DNA of 64,000 bases from Bradyrhizobium sp. SRL28 (GTDB lineage: Bacteria > Pseudomonadota > Alphaproteobacteria > Rhizobiales > Xanthobacteraceae). The stretch spans positions 1 to 64,000 of the forward strand of contig NZ_JAHEAG010000001.1 in the NCBI RefSeq assembly GCF_018596315.1, written 5' to 3'. This document shows positions 15,919-25,219 of the stretch, one piece after another. Numbering within the stretch: position 1 is the stretch's first letter; each line of letters begins with the position of its first letter. The translations under genes and the position numbers were made by a program. The notes under the pieces were generated by a model that saw nothing but the letters and a program-made list of their open reading frames with translations, had not been told where the DNA came from and did no database searches.

Positions 15919-18474
15919 CGCGGGCTGGAACAGCAGCACCGCGGCCAGCGTGATGATGAACGACAGCGCCAGCAATTTGCCCATGCTGGCGGTGCCGGGA
16001 TGACTGGATAGCCACAGGCTTCCGAATGCGGTCGCGGTCGTCAGCGCCGAGAAAAAGATCGCGCGCGTCAGGCTCGACTGCAGCAGGTTCGTTCTGCCCT
16101 CGCGCCAGGCGGTCACGTAATAGATCTTGAAGGCCACACCGACGCCGAGCAGCAGCGGCATCGCGACGATATTAGCGAAGTTGAGCGGCAGCCCGATCAG
16201 CACGCAGAGCTCCAGCGTCACAGCGCCCGCCACCAGTAGCGGCACCATCGTCATCAGCACGTCGGTAACCCGCCGCAGCGCCAGCCAGAGCAACAGGCTG
16301 ATCACGACAAGCGCCCAGATGCCGGCGTGGATGAACGCCTTCACGATAGTGTCGCCGGATTTGAGAATCGACACCGGCCCGCCGATCGCATTCGGCTCGG
16401 CCGCCAGCACCGCATCGGCGAAGCGGCGAAGATTGTCGTTGTCGTTGGGATCGCCCTTCGGCAACGCCTCGACGCGGATCAATCCGTCCTTGGACTTCCA
16501 GCTATTCAACAGTTCCGGCGGCAGCGTCTTCAACGTTACAGGGCCTGCCTGCATCGTGTTCTTGAGCTGATCGAATACGATCTTGAGCGGGGAAACGAAA
16601 ATGCTCTGCGCCTTGTCGCGCGTCGCCTGGTTGCTTCCGGCCAATTTCGAAAGCGCGTCCGCCAGCCTTCGTGAGGCAACCGCGCCCGGCCCCTTGCCGT
16701 CGCCCGCGGCCTTGCGCAGACTGGTGACCGAACTCTTCAGCGCCTCCACATTCTCTTCATCCGAGGGCGCCGCATCGACCGAATCGGGAGTGAGCGCAGG
16801 CCCCACCACCCTCGCCGCCTTCGCGATCAACTGCAGCTTTGCCGGCTGATCCTCGGGGACAAAACTGTCGATCGACATCACGCGCAGGACTTCCGGCAGC
16901 TTTTCCAGGCGCGCCTCGATCTTCTTCGCTTCCGCTTCCGAAGTGGTCAGCACGTTGATGGCGTTGGCGCCGGTGTTGGGGTCCTTGCGCAGATCGAGGA
17001 AGGTCGCGATCGATTCAGCCTTCGGATTGCGCAGGTTGATCGGGTTGAAGTCGAACTTCATGAAATAGAGCAGCGGCAGGCCGGCCACGACAAGCAGCAG
17101 CGTGCCAACGACGATGATGACGCGGTGCCGTTCGAGGAATTCGTCCACCGGCGCCAGAAACGCGTAACCGACAGGCTCGCTTTCGCCGGGCGGATGCAGC
17201 AGCTTCAGCATGGCAGGCAAGGACGTGATGCTGGTGAAGAATGCGATCATCATGCCGGCGCCGGCAATCTTGCCGAGCTCGGAAATGCCCTTGTAGTCGG
17301 TCGGCAGGAAACACAGGAAGCCGGCGGCGGTCGCCATCGCGGCGAGCGACAGCGGGACCGCGCAACGGCTGGCCGCGCTCTCCAGCGCCAGGGCCAGATC
17401 TTCGTTCTTGAACCGCTCGGAACGGTAGCGGACGCTGAACTGGATGCCGAAATCGACGCCGAGGCCGACGAACAGCACCGCGAAGGCGATCGACAGCAGG
17501 TTCAGCGATCCCACCATCATCAGGCCGACGGCGGTCGTGAGCGAAAGGCCGATGAACAGGTTCACGAACACCGCGAAGATGATCTTCGACGAGTGCAGCG
17601 CCATCCAGAGAATCACGAGGACGATGAGGACGGTTGCGACACCGTTGAGGATCGCACCCTCCTGCACGGTCGAATATTCCTCATTCGCGATCGGAACCGG
17701 GCCGGTCAGCCGCACCCGCGCGCCGTACTGGCCGGCAAAATTGAGATCGGCCGCGGCCTTCCGGATTGCGTCGGTCGCATCCTTGCCGGGTTCGAGTTCG
17801 CTGTAGTCGAGCTTCGGCTTGAACTCGATGAAGGCGCGGCGGTCGGCGTCGGTCAGAGGCTTGTCGCTGACCAGTTCGCGCCAGGAGAACGTCGCCGTCC
17901 CCTTGTTCACGATGTCCTCGACCGTCTGGCTGATCTGGTTGAAGGGCCGTTCGGTATTGTCGAGCTTGACCTGTCCGCGCTTGACGCCGGCAAGCCCGGT
18001 CTCCAGCGCGCCGGTCAGGCCGCGGATCGAGGGATCGCCGGCCATGATCTCGATCAGGGGGGCTGCGGCTTCGAGCTGGCCGGCGACCTTGCCGACTTCC
18101 TCCACCGGCAGGAACAGCAGGCCGTTCTTTTCGAAGAACTCGCCGGAACCCAGCGGCTGCACCGATTCGAAATGCTTGGTGTCGCCGGAAAGCTTTGTGA
18201 AGAGCGCCGTGCTCGCGGCACTGGCGAGTTCGGGCGTCGGCGCCTCGACCACGGCGAGAATCAGTTTTTCGCGGTCGAACGCCTGCTCGAACTGTTGGTC
18301 GCGCTTGCGCCAGTCGAGGTCGGGTGAAATCAGCGTGTTGATGTCGGTGTTGATGGCGAAATGCCGGGCGGCATAGAAGCTCGCTCCGATCGCCAGAAGC
18401 AGCGAGAGGACGACGACGAGAGTGGCAAACCGCGTACAGGTTCTGACAATGGCGACGACAATACTGGTCAGCAC
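15886..18474 (-). CDS. hpnN: HpnN, hopanoid-associated RND/MMPL transporter
   Basis: An 862-residue RND-superfamily protein with an N-terminal membrane segment, two large periplasmic loops (about 36-280 and 480-710), and two blocks of about five membrane helices. The helix-4 signature GLGVDFGIQFSVRYRSE and the N-terminal loop motif NTDINTLISPDLDW match HpnN. In Rhodopseudomonas, HpnN moves hopanoids from the inner to the outer membrane. The start is GTG with AGAAAG upstream. It is divergent from ispH-hpnH and overlaps the DUF2147 gene by 33 bases at its 3' end. Confidence 0.92.
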   Translation of the reverse strand: MLTSIVVAIVRTCTRFATLVVVLSLLLAIGASFYAARHFAINTDINTLISPDLDWRKRDQQFEQAFDREKLILAVVEAPTPELASAASTALFTKLSGDTKHFESVQPLGSGEFFEKNGLLFLPVEEVGKVAGQLEAAAPLIEIMAGDPSIRGLTGALETGLAGVKRGQVKLDNTERPFNQISQTVEDIVNKGTATFSWRELVSDKPLTDADRRAFIEFKPKLDYSELEPGKDATDAIRKAAADLNFAGQYGARVRLTGPVPIANEEYSTVQEGAILNGVATVLIVLVILWMALHSSKIIFAVFVNLFIGLSLTTAVGLMMVGSLNLLSIAFAVLFVGLGVDFGIQFSVRYRSERFKNEDLALALESAASRCAVPLSLAAMATAAGFLCFLPTDYKGISELGKIAGAGMMIAFFTSITSLPAMLKLLHPPGESEPVGYAFLAPVDEFLERHRVIIVVGTLLLVVAGLPLLYFMKFDFNPINLRNPKAESIATFLDLRKDPNTGANAINVLTTSEAEAKKIEARLEKLPEVLRVMSIDSFVPEDQPAKLQLIAKAARVVGPALTPDSVDAAPSDEENVEALKSSVTSLRKAAGDGKGPGAVASRRLADALSKLAGSNQATRDKAQSIFVSPLKIVFDQLKNTMQAGPVTLKTLPPELLNSWKSKDGLIRVEALPKGDPNDNDNLRRFADAVLAAEPNAIGGPVSILKSGDTIVKAFIHAGIWALVVISLLLWLALRRVTDVLMTMVPLLVAGAVTLELCVLIGLPLNFANIVAMPLLLGVGVAFKIYYVTAWREGRTNLLQSSLTRAIFFSALTTATAFGSLWLSSHPGTASMGKLLALSFIITLAAVLLFQPALMGKPRDVGE

Positions 18475-18916
18475 TTCGTTTCTTTCTAAATCTCAAGGAG
18501 AGCTGGGCGAAAACGCCCGCTGTCTAGCGGAGTTCCCGAAGCCGATCTAATGTTGTTTTGGTTACTTCCCCGACGGTTCAAACGAAGCCGCCAAAACGGA
18601 TCGGAACAGGCGTTCGGGGCCGGTATAGCCCGTCCCTGTGGGCGATAAAGTGACGAACCGGTGAGGAGCGACGGTTCCTCGCAGCGCATTTTTGGTATTT
18701 AGTTACCCATTTCTTGGTAACCATTGCGCGATGCACCTTTTCCTGCCGCACAATTTTTGACACATAGTCCTGCGCTTCCATCTACTTGGGTGGGGATTAC
18801 CTACGGGTTCCGGTCATGGTGCGGATATTGCAGATCCGGATGTGACCGGCTGCACGGAGACCTTCGGGTGAATTTGCGAATTCTGGACCTGGTGCAACAA
18901 GCGTATTGGACATCCC
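18475..18916. promoter_or_regulatory. Divergent control region of hpnN and ispH-hpnH
   Basis: The 442-bp gap must carry promoters for both units. It contains a perfect inverted repeat GTTACC (18702-18707) and GGTAAC (18716-18721) with an 8-base spacer, a plausible dimeric regulator site. No known consensus is claimed. Confidence 0.55.
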
Positions 18917-19843
18917 ATGGAAGTGTATCTAGCGCAGCCCCGCGGATTTTGTGCGGGCGTCGTGCGCGCCATCGAAATCGTTGAGCGCGCGCTCCAGAAG
19001 TACGGTCCGCCGGTCTACGTCCGGCACGAGATCGTACATAACAAGTACGTGGTCGAAAGCCTCAAAGCCAAGGGCGCGATCTTCGTCGAGGACCTGTCCG
19101 AAGTTCCGCCACGGGCGGTAACCGTGTTCAGTGCCCACGGCGTGGCCCGCAGCGTCGAGGAAGAGGCCGCCGCCCGCGGCCTGCCCGTCCTCAATGCCAC
19201 CTGCCCGCTGGTCACCAAGGTCCATAATCAGGGCAAGCGGTATATGTCCAAGGGCCGTACCCTGGTACTGATCGGGCATGCCGGCCATCCCGAGGTCGAG
19301 GGAACCATGGGCCAGGTTCCCGGGCCGGTTCTGCTGGTCCAGAACGTCGACGACGTGGCGGCCCTGCCCCTGCCGACCGACGCGCCGGTGGCCTATATCA
19401 CCCAGACCACCCTCAGCGTGGACGACACAAAGGACATAATCGCCGCCCTTCAGGCCAAATTTACAGATATTCAAGGCCCCGACATCCGGGATATCTGCTA
19501 TGCGACACAGAACCGCCAATCTGCGGTAAGGGATCTAAGTAAGCTGGTGGACGTCATTTTGGTGGTGGGGGCCGCCAATAGTTCCAACTCTAACAGGCTC
19601 CGCGAAATCGGCACCGAGGTCGGCGTCGCGAGTTATCTCATTGCCGACGGGAGCGAGTTGAACCCCGATTGGCTGAAGGATGCAAAAGCGGTCGGCATTA
19701 CGGCGGGCGCATCGGCGCCCGAAGTTTTGGTCGACGACGTGATCGAGGCTTTGAGGCGTATCGGACCCGTCAAGGTATCGGTGCTTCCCGGCCGGGAGGA
19801 GAACATCGAGTTCCGGCTTCCGGCCGAACTGACTGCGGGCTGA
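18917..19843 (+). CDS. ispH: IspH, 4-hydroxy-3-methylbut-2-enyl diphosphate reductase
   Basis: This iron-sulphur enzyme makes isopentenyl and dimethylallyl diphosphate in the last step of the MEP pathway, the building blocks of squalene. The 308-residue protein has the three cluster Cys (Cys12 in RGFCAGV, Cys96 in NATCPLV, Cys194 in DICYATQ), the catalytic Glu126 in GHPEVEG, and the substrate-binding SSNSNRL. The gene is 64 bases ahead of hpnH on the same strand, so isoprenoid supply and hopanoid side-chain synthesis appear co-transcribed. Confidence 0.97.
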   Translation: MEVYLAQPRGFCAGVVRAIEIVERALQKYGPPVYVRHEIVHNKYVVESLKAKGAIFVEDLSEVPPRAVTVFSAHGVARSVEEEAAARGLPVLNATCPLVTKVHNQGKRYMSKGRTLVLIGHAGHPEVEGTMGQVPGPVLLVQNVDDVAALPLPTDAPVAYITQTTLSVDDTKDIIAALQAKFTDIQGPDIRDICYATQNRQSAVRDLSKLVDVILVVGAANSSNSNRLREIGTEVGVASYLIADGSELNPDWLKDAKAVGITAGASAPEVLVDDVIEALRRIGPVKVSVLPGREENIEFRLPAELTAG

Positions 19844-19907
19844 TCCACTTCACGATTCCAAGTCTGGGCTCCCAGCCCAGACCCAAGTCCAGAAAGAAAA
19901 TCTCTCA

Positions 19908-21068
19908 ATGGCAATACCGTTTTTCAAGGAACTGAGTATCGGCGGCTATCTGATCAAGCAGAAGCTGCTTGGCCGGAAGCGCTATCCGCTCGTGCTGATG
20001 CTGGAGCCGTTGTTCCGCTGCAACCTCGCCTGTGTCGGCTGCGGCAAGATCGACTATCCCGACGCGATCCTCAACCGCCGCATGTCGGCGCAGGAATGCT
20101 GGGACGCCGCCGACGAATGCGGCGCGCCGATGGTGGCGATTCCCGGCGGCGAACCCTTGATCCACAAGGAGATCGGCGAAATCGTGCGCGGCCTCGTGGC
20201 GCGCAAGAAGTTCGTCTCGCTGTGCACCAACGCACTGCTACTGGAGAAGAAGCTCGATCTGTTCGAGCCCTCACCCTATCTGTTCTTCTCGGTGCATCTC
20301 GACGGATTGAAGGACCACCACGACAAGGCTGTGTCGCAGAAGGGCGTGTTCGACCGCGCCGTTTCCGCGATCAAGGCCGCGAAAGCGCGTGGCTTCACCG
20401 TCAACGTCAACGCCACGATCTTCGACGGCCATCCGGCGGAAGAAATCGCCAAGTTCCTCGACCTCACGACCGAACTCGGTGTCGGCGTCTCGATGTCGCC
20501 CGGCTACGCCTATGAGCGCGCACCGGACCAGGAGCACTTCCTCAACCGCACCAAGACCAAGAAGCTGTTCCGCGACGTGTTCGCGCTCGGCAAGGGCAAG
20601 AAGTGGAACTTCATGCATTCCGGCCTGTTCCTGGACTTCCTGGCCGGCAACCAGAGCTACGAATGCACGCCGTGGGGCATGCCGGCCCGCAACATCTTCG
20701 GCTGGCAAAAACCCTGCTATCTGCTCGGCGAAGGTTACACCAAGACCTTCAAGGAACTGATGGAGACCACGGACTGGGACACCTACGGCACCGGCAAGTA
20801 CGAGAAGTGCGCCGACTGCATGGCGCATTGCGGCTATGAGCCGACGGCTGCCAACGCCGCGCTGGTCAATCCGTTGAAGGCGATGTGGGTCGCGCTGCGC
20901 GGCGTCCGCACCACGGGTCCGATGGCGCCCGAAATCGATCTCTCCAAGCAGCGCCCGGCGCAGTACATCTTCTCGGCCGAGGTGCAGAAGCGCCTGTCCG
21001 AAATCCGCCGCGACGAGGCCGCCGCTGCCGCGGCCAAGCAGCAACAGAAAGCTTCCACCGCCGCCTGA
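19908..21068 (+). CDS. hpnH: HpnH, adenosyl-hopene transferase (radical SAM)
   Basis: HpnH joins the 5'-deoxyadenosyl group of SAM to diploptene (hopene), making adenosylhopane, the first step to C35 hopanoids. The 386-residue protein has the radical SAM cluster motif CNLACVGC (Cys38, Cys42, Cys45) and the GGEPL SAM-binding segment. More Cys lie near the C-terminus (CADCMAHC, CTPWGMP), consistent with a SPASM-like region. It follows ispH and faces hpnG, whose product acts on its product. A strong terminator follows. Confidence 0.95.
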   Translation: MAIPFFKELSIGGYLIKQKLLGRKRYPLVLMLEPLFRCNLACVGCGKIDYPDAILNRRMSAQECWDAADECGAPMVAIPGGEPLIHKEIGEIVRGLVARKKFVSLCTNALLLEKKLDLFEPSPYLFFSVHLDGLKDHHDKAVSQKGVFDRAVSAIKAAKARGFTVNVNATIFDGHPAEEIAKFLDLTTELGVGVSMSPGYAYERAPDQEHFLNRTKTKKLFRDVFALGKGKKWNFMHSGLFLDFLAGNQSYECTPWGMPARNIFGWQKPCYLLGEGYTKTFKELMETTDWDTYGTGKYEKCADCMAHCGYEPTAANAALVNPLKAMWVALRGVRTTGPMAPEIDLSKQRPAQYIFSAEVQKRLSEIRRDEAAAAAAKQQQKASTAA

Positions 21069-21089
21069 GCGGGATGGCGATAAAAGATT

Positions 21090-21129
21090 AGGGCCTCGGT
21101 TCTTTGGGAACCGAGGCCCTTTCTTTTTT
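21090..21129 (+). terminator. Terminator after hpnH, possibly bidirectional
   Basis: A perfect stem AGGGCCTCGGTT (21090-21101) with AACCGAGGCCCT (21109-21120) is followed by a T-rich tail (21120-21129). On the other strand a weaker T-rich tail follows, so the same hairpin could end hpnG transcription (gene end 21176). Confidence 0.9.
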
Positions 21130-21175
21130 GTTTGACGCCCTTCGAAAATCCCGAAGCCGGGTGCCCCTGCGGATA

Positions 21176-21925
21176 TCAGATCGCCGCGGTGGCGAGCCCC
21201 TCTTCACCGTGCAGGAAGCCGCGGCAGCCGCGCAGGGAGCGCAGCGCGCGATTGAAATCGAGTCCCGTGGAGACCAGCGCGCGCAGCGAGGTGGGATTGC
21301 GCGCCACCCCGCGCAGAACCTTGCCGAGGTCGATGTCGCCATTCGGCTTGATGGCGCTCTTGGCCAGCGCCGGAAGCGCCCGGCTGGCGGGATCGGAGAT
21401 GACCCGCAGCGCCGCGAACGGCAAGCCGGCCTCAGCCGCATAGGCTGCGGCAATATGGCTTTCCATATCGACCGCTGCCGCGCCCGTCTCCGAATGCAGC
21501 GCGGCCTTGCAGGCGGTCGCCGCAATCACCTGTTCGACGCCGGCCAGGCCACCGCGGACCACGCGCCGGCGGCGAAGTGCCGCACGGGCGATCAACTCTT
21601 CATTCAACGCCAGACCAGCCAGAAAACGGGTGTCGCCGGCCATAACCTCGGTCGCTACCACTACGTCGCCCGATTTCAGCGACGGATCGAGCCCGCCGGC
21701 GACGCCGAACGAGATGACGCCCCTGAAAGTGGTAGAATCCAGTGTTGCCAGCAACGCGCGCAATTGCTGCGGGTCGCTCGAACTGCAGATCACGATCATG
21801 CCTGGCCCGGCCGCGATGCGGGCCTCCTGCACCAATCCTGTTACGATCAAAACCGGCCGCGGATCATTCAAATTACGATCAACCAGATTGTCCGCAGTCG
21901 CGGCGGCCCCCGCCCCCAAAATCAC
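21176..21925 (-). CDS. hpnG: HpnG, adenosylhopane nucleosidase/phosphorylase
   Basis: HpnG removes adenine from adenosylhopane, giving ribosyl hopane precursors. The protein shows the purine nucleoside phosphorylase / MTA-SAH nucleosidase fold motifs FGVAGGLDPSLKSGDVV and AVDMESHIAAAYAAEAG. The start chosen is a GTG at 21925 that overlaps the shc stop codon (GTGA), giving 249 residues and starting shortly before the conserved PVLIVTGLVQEARIA. A longer frame to 22171 would read 250 bases into shc and has no family match. It is the last gene of the hpnC-D-E-F-G operon. Confidence 0.9.
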   Translation of the reverse strand: MILGAGAAATADNLVDRNLNDPRPVLIVTGLVQEARIAAGPGMIVICSSSDPQQLRALLATLDSTTFRGVISFGVAGGLDPSLKSGDVVVATEVMAGDTRFLAGLALNEELIARAALRRRRVVRGGLAGVEQVIAATACKAALHSETGAAAVDMESHIAAAYAAEAGLPFAALRVISDPASRALPALAKSAIKPNGDIDLGKVLRGVARNPTSLRALVSTGLDFNRALRSLRGCRGFLHGEEGLATAAI

Positions 21926-23901
21926 ATCCCGACCCCTACCACCCTGCTGTTGGTGCTTTTCAGATTCCGATACCGCGCCAGCGCCCAGAGCGGAAAGAAC
22001 TTCGAGTAGCCATGATACCGCAAATAAAACACCCGCGGAAAGCCCGTAGCCGTGTAACGCGCCTCGTCCCAAAGCCCTTTCTCCGTCTGTGTGGCTTTTA
22101 GGTACTCCACCCCTCGCACGACCGCGGGGCTCTCGACCTCGCCGGCCGCCATCAATCCAAGCAAGGCCCATGCCGTTTGCGAGGAGGTCGACGGGGCTTT
22201 CTCATATCCCTTGTAATCGAGTCGGTAGCTGACGGCGTCCTCGCCCCAGCCGCCATCCTGGTTCTGGATCGATGCCAGCCAGTCCGCCGCCTTTCGAATC
22301 ATCGGATCCTGATGGTCCACCCCTGCGGCATTTAGCGCACAGAGCACCGACCAAGTTCCGTAGACGTAGTTGAGGCCCCAGCGGCCGTACCATGACCCTT
22401 CCGCGAGCTGGGTGCGGCGCAGATAGGCGATCCCGTCCGCAACCGCCTTGTTGGTCTCGGCAGTCTCGCCGAGCTGCGCCAGCATCGAGATGCAGCGCGC
22501 GGTGACGTCCTCGGTCGGCGGATCGAGCAGCGCGCCGTGATCGGAGAACGGAATGTTGTTGAGGTAGTATTCGAGGTTGTTGACGTCGAAGGCGGCCCAG
22601 CCGCCATCGCGGCTCTGCAGGCCCTCGATCCACTCGCGGCCGCGCGAGATCGCCTCGTCGTATTCCTTGCTGCCGGACGCCCGGCGCGCGCGGTCCATCG
22701 CCATCACCACCACGGCGGTATCGTCGAGGTCGGGATAATGCGCATTGTTGTACTGGAACGCCCAGCCGCCCGGACGGACATCGGGAGCCTTCGCCGCCCA
22801 GTCGCCTTTGAGGTCGAGCACCTGCCTCGGCTTCAGCCAGTCGAGGCCTTGCTCCATCTTCTTGATCGTATCTTCGCCGCCAGCTTCCGCCAGCGCGTGG
22901 CAGGTCAGCGCGGTGTCCCACACCGGAGAGACACAAGGCTGGCAATAGGCCTCGTGCTCGCCGATCACCAAGAGCTTGTCGATGCCTCTGCGGGTGATCG
23001 CACGCGGCGGAAAATCCGGTCCCTTGCCGAGCGCCTCATACATCATGACGATGTTGGCCATCGGCGGATAGATCGCGCCCATGCCGTCTTCGCCGTTGAG
23101 CCGCTCCTCGGTGAACGCGAGCGCGGCATCGATCGCGCGCTGGCGCAGCTTCTTCGGAAACAACGGCTCGATGACCCGCAGGATCTTGTCCAGCGTGCTG
23201 AACAGCGTGAACCAGCCCCAGCTCTGATGCGGCGCCTTCGGCGTCATCCCGACCGACTTGGGATCCTGCAGGAACAGCTCGTCGATGCCGACGCCCCTCG
23301 GATTCTTCGCCAAAGGCTTCAACGCCGCCATCACCATCAGCGGCACGATCGTGGTGCGCGCCCAGTAGGAAATCTTGTTGAGATGGAACGGCGACCAGGT
23401 CGGCAGCAGCATGATCTCGATCGGCAGCACCGGCACCGCGCGCCAGCTCAGCACACCGTAGAAAGCGAGCAGGAAGCGCGTGAAAACGTTGACGCGGGCA
23501 GCGCCGCCGTGGCTGCGGATCGCCTCGCGCGCGCGCACCATGTGGGGCGCATCGACGGAATCGCCGATCATCTTCAGCGCGAAATAGGATTTGACGCTGG
23601 CGCTCATGTCGAACGGGCCGTCCTGCACCAAGGGCCAGCCGCCATGATTGCCTTGCGTTCGGCGCAGATAGTTCGCGATCTTGGCTTCGAGTTCGCTATC
23701 GACGGGCTCGGCGAGATAGTGCCGCAGCAGGACATATTCCGACGGTATCGTGCTGTCGGCTTCCAGTTCGAACACAAAGTGTCCGTCAGATTGCCGATAG
23801 CCGAGCAGCGCTTCGGTCGCCGAGGAGATGCTCTTCTCCAGCGCGACGTGGTCGACTGTCGCGACGGGTTCGCCTGCAATTGTTTTGTCGATGGAAAGCA
23901 T
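21922..23901 (-). CDS. shc: HpnF/Shc, squalene-hopene cyclase
   Basis: This monotopic membrane enzyme folds squalene to hopene and hopanol by proton-driven cyclisation. The 659-residue protein has the catalytic DxDD motif as DLDD at residues 391-394 and several QW repeats (for example GGWPLVQDG, DGGWAAFDV, DGGWGEDAVSY). Length is typical of bacterial cyclases. The stop overlaps the hpnG start by 4 bases. It sits 64 bases after hpnE in the same operon. Confidence 0.97.
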   Translation of the reverse strand: MLSIDKTIAGEPVATVDHVALEKSISSATEALLGYRQSDGHFVFELEADSTIPSEYVLLRHYLAEPVDSELEAKIANYLRRTQGNHGGWPLVQDGPFDMSASVKSYFALKMIGDSVDAPHMVRAREAIRSHGGAARVNVFTRFLLAFYGVLSWRAVPVLPIEIMLLPTWSPFHLNKISYWARTTIVPLMVMAALKPLAKNPRGVGIDELFLQDPKSVGMTPKAPHQSWGWFTLFSTLDKILRVIEPLFPKKLRQRAIDAALAFTEERLNGEDGMGAIYPPMANIVMMYEALGKGPDFPPRAITRRGIDKLLVIGEHEAYCQPCVSPVWDTALTCHALAEAGGEDTIKKMEQGLDWLKPRQVLDLKGDWAAKAPDVRPGGWAFQYNNAHYPDLDDTAVVVMAMDRARRASGSKEYDEAISRGREWIEGLQSRDGGWAAFDVNNLEYYLNNIPFSDHGALLDPPTEDVTARCISMLAQLGETAETNKAVADGIAYLRRTQLAEGSWYGRWGLNYVYGTWSVLCALNAAGVDHQDPMIRKAADWLASIQNQDGGWGEDAVSYRLDYKGYEKAPSTSSQTAWALLGLMAAGEVESPAVVRGVEYLKATQTEKGLWDEARYTATGFPRVFYLRYHGYSKFFPLWALARYRNLKSTNSRVVGVGM

Positions 23902-23965
23902 ATCGCTAGCATCCCTCTATTCGCGCGCGGGCTCTGTGAAGCCGGTCACGCAACTCCTGTAGGCC

Positions 23966-25219
23966 TCAAGGCCTCGCCAGGACCAGATCGGCGGCGCGGT
24001 CGCCCGACCGTATCGATCCTTCGATGGTTGCCGGCAAACCGGTATCAGTCCAGTCGCCGGCGAGAAACAGGTTTTTGAATGATGTCACCGCCCCCGGGCG
24101 CAGCGCGTTCTGCTCCGGCGTGGCCTCGAACGTGGCGCGGCGCTCGCGCACGATCTGCCAGGGCGGCAGCGGCAGATCGCCCTGCAGGCCCGCGGCCTTG
24201 CAGACATCCCGCCAGATCGCCAGCGCGAGTTCTTCGCGCGGCATGTCGACGAGGCGGTCGCCATTGCTGATGGTGACAGACAGCCGCTGCGGGAATGCGA
24301 ACAGCCACTCCACGAGGCCGCCGACGACGCCGAGGATCGGCGCGGCATCTTTCGGCGGATCGAAGCGGAAATGCGCATTGACGATGGCGCGGAATTTCGA
24401 GGGCGTCTTCAGGCCCGGCAACAGCGCCGCCGCCGGGCGCGGCGGCACCGCGAGCACCACGACGTCGTCGGGGCCGAGCGCAATCGTGTCGCTGCCGAAT
24501 TTCAGCTCGCCGACGGCGTTGCCTGTCGTCGCGAATTCGCGCAGCTCATGGCCGAGCTGGATCGAGGCACCCCTGTCCTGCAACAGCTTGATCGCCGGGT
24601 CGACCAGAACCGCGCTGAGCCCGTCGCGCGCGATCAGCGGCCGGCAGGCCTGTCCGCCCGCCAGCAGCGTTTCCCGCACGATCGCACCGGCAAGACCCGC
24701 CGAACCTTCGGGCGGATCGACGTTGAGCGCGGCCAACAGCAGCGGCTGCACCAGCCGATCGTACAGCGTGCCTTTGCAGGGGATCGTGTCGCCGACCAGC
24801 TTGCCGGTGCCTGCCCAGACCAGCGGCGCCAATGCGAGATAATCGAGCAGCTTGGTATCGGGGACACGGCGCGCCTCGTCGAACACCCATAGCGGCAATT
24901 TGCCGTCGCCGAGATCGAGCTGCCAGCGCTGGCCGGTTGAGATGTCGACGAAGGGAAACTGCGCCAGCTTCGGCCCGACCAGCCCCGCCTCGGTGCCGAT
25001 CGATCTGGCGTAGGCCAGCGCATGGCGATTGCCCGACAACAACAGATGGTTGCCGTTGTCGATGGTGAGATTGGTGGCGGCGTCGAAATAGGACCGGCAA
25101 CGCCCACCGATCTGCTGCGTGGCCTCGTGGACGTGCACCCGGTAATTGGCGTTGGCCAGCCGTACGGCCGCCGAGAGGCCGGAAACGCCGGCGCCGATGA
25201 TATGAGCGTTTTTCTGCAT
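23966..25219 (-). CDS. hpnE: HpnE, hydroxysqualene-type FAD amine oxidoreductase (squalene formation)
   Basis: HpnE carries out the last, reductive step in the HpnCDE route from farnesyl diphosphate to squalene. The 417-residue protein starts with an FAD-binding motif (HIIGAGVSGLSAAVRLA) and ends with the second FAD block (LFLAGDWTDTGLPATIEGSI). The ATG at 25219 overlaps the hpnD stop (ATGA); the longer upstream frame is in-frame readthrough of hpnD in the wrong frame and is rejected. Resembles carotenoid desaturases, but the operon settles the role. Confidence 0.94.
   Translation of the reverse strand: MQKNAHIIGAGVSGLSAAVRLANANYRVHVHEATQQIGGRCRSYFDAATNLTIDNGNHLLLSGNRHALAYARSIGTEAGLVGPKLAQFPFVDISTGQRWQLDLGDGKLPLWVFDEARRVPDTKLLDYLALAPLVWAGTGKLVGDTIPCKGTLYDRLVQPLLLAALNVDPPEGSAGLAGAIVRETLLAGGQACRPLIARDGLSAVLVDPAIKLLQDRGASIQLGHELREFATTGNAVGELKFGSDTIALGPDDVVVLAVPPRPAAALLPGLKTPSKFRAIVNAHFRFDPPKDAAPILGVVGGLVEWLFAFPQRLSVTISNGDRLVDMPREELALAIWRDVCKAAGLQGDLPLPPWQIVRERRATFEATPEQNALRPGAVTSFKNLFLAGDWTDTGLPATIEGSIRSGDRAADLVLARP

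Noticed and set aside
17125..18327. 400-residue plus-strand frame opposite hpnN
   Set aside because: Shadow of hpnN; composition typical of antisense frames.
22537..24078. 513-residue plus-strand frame opposite shc and hpnE
   Set aside because: Antisense artefact of GC bias over two well-identified genes.
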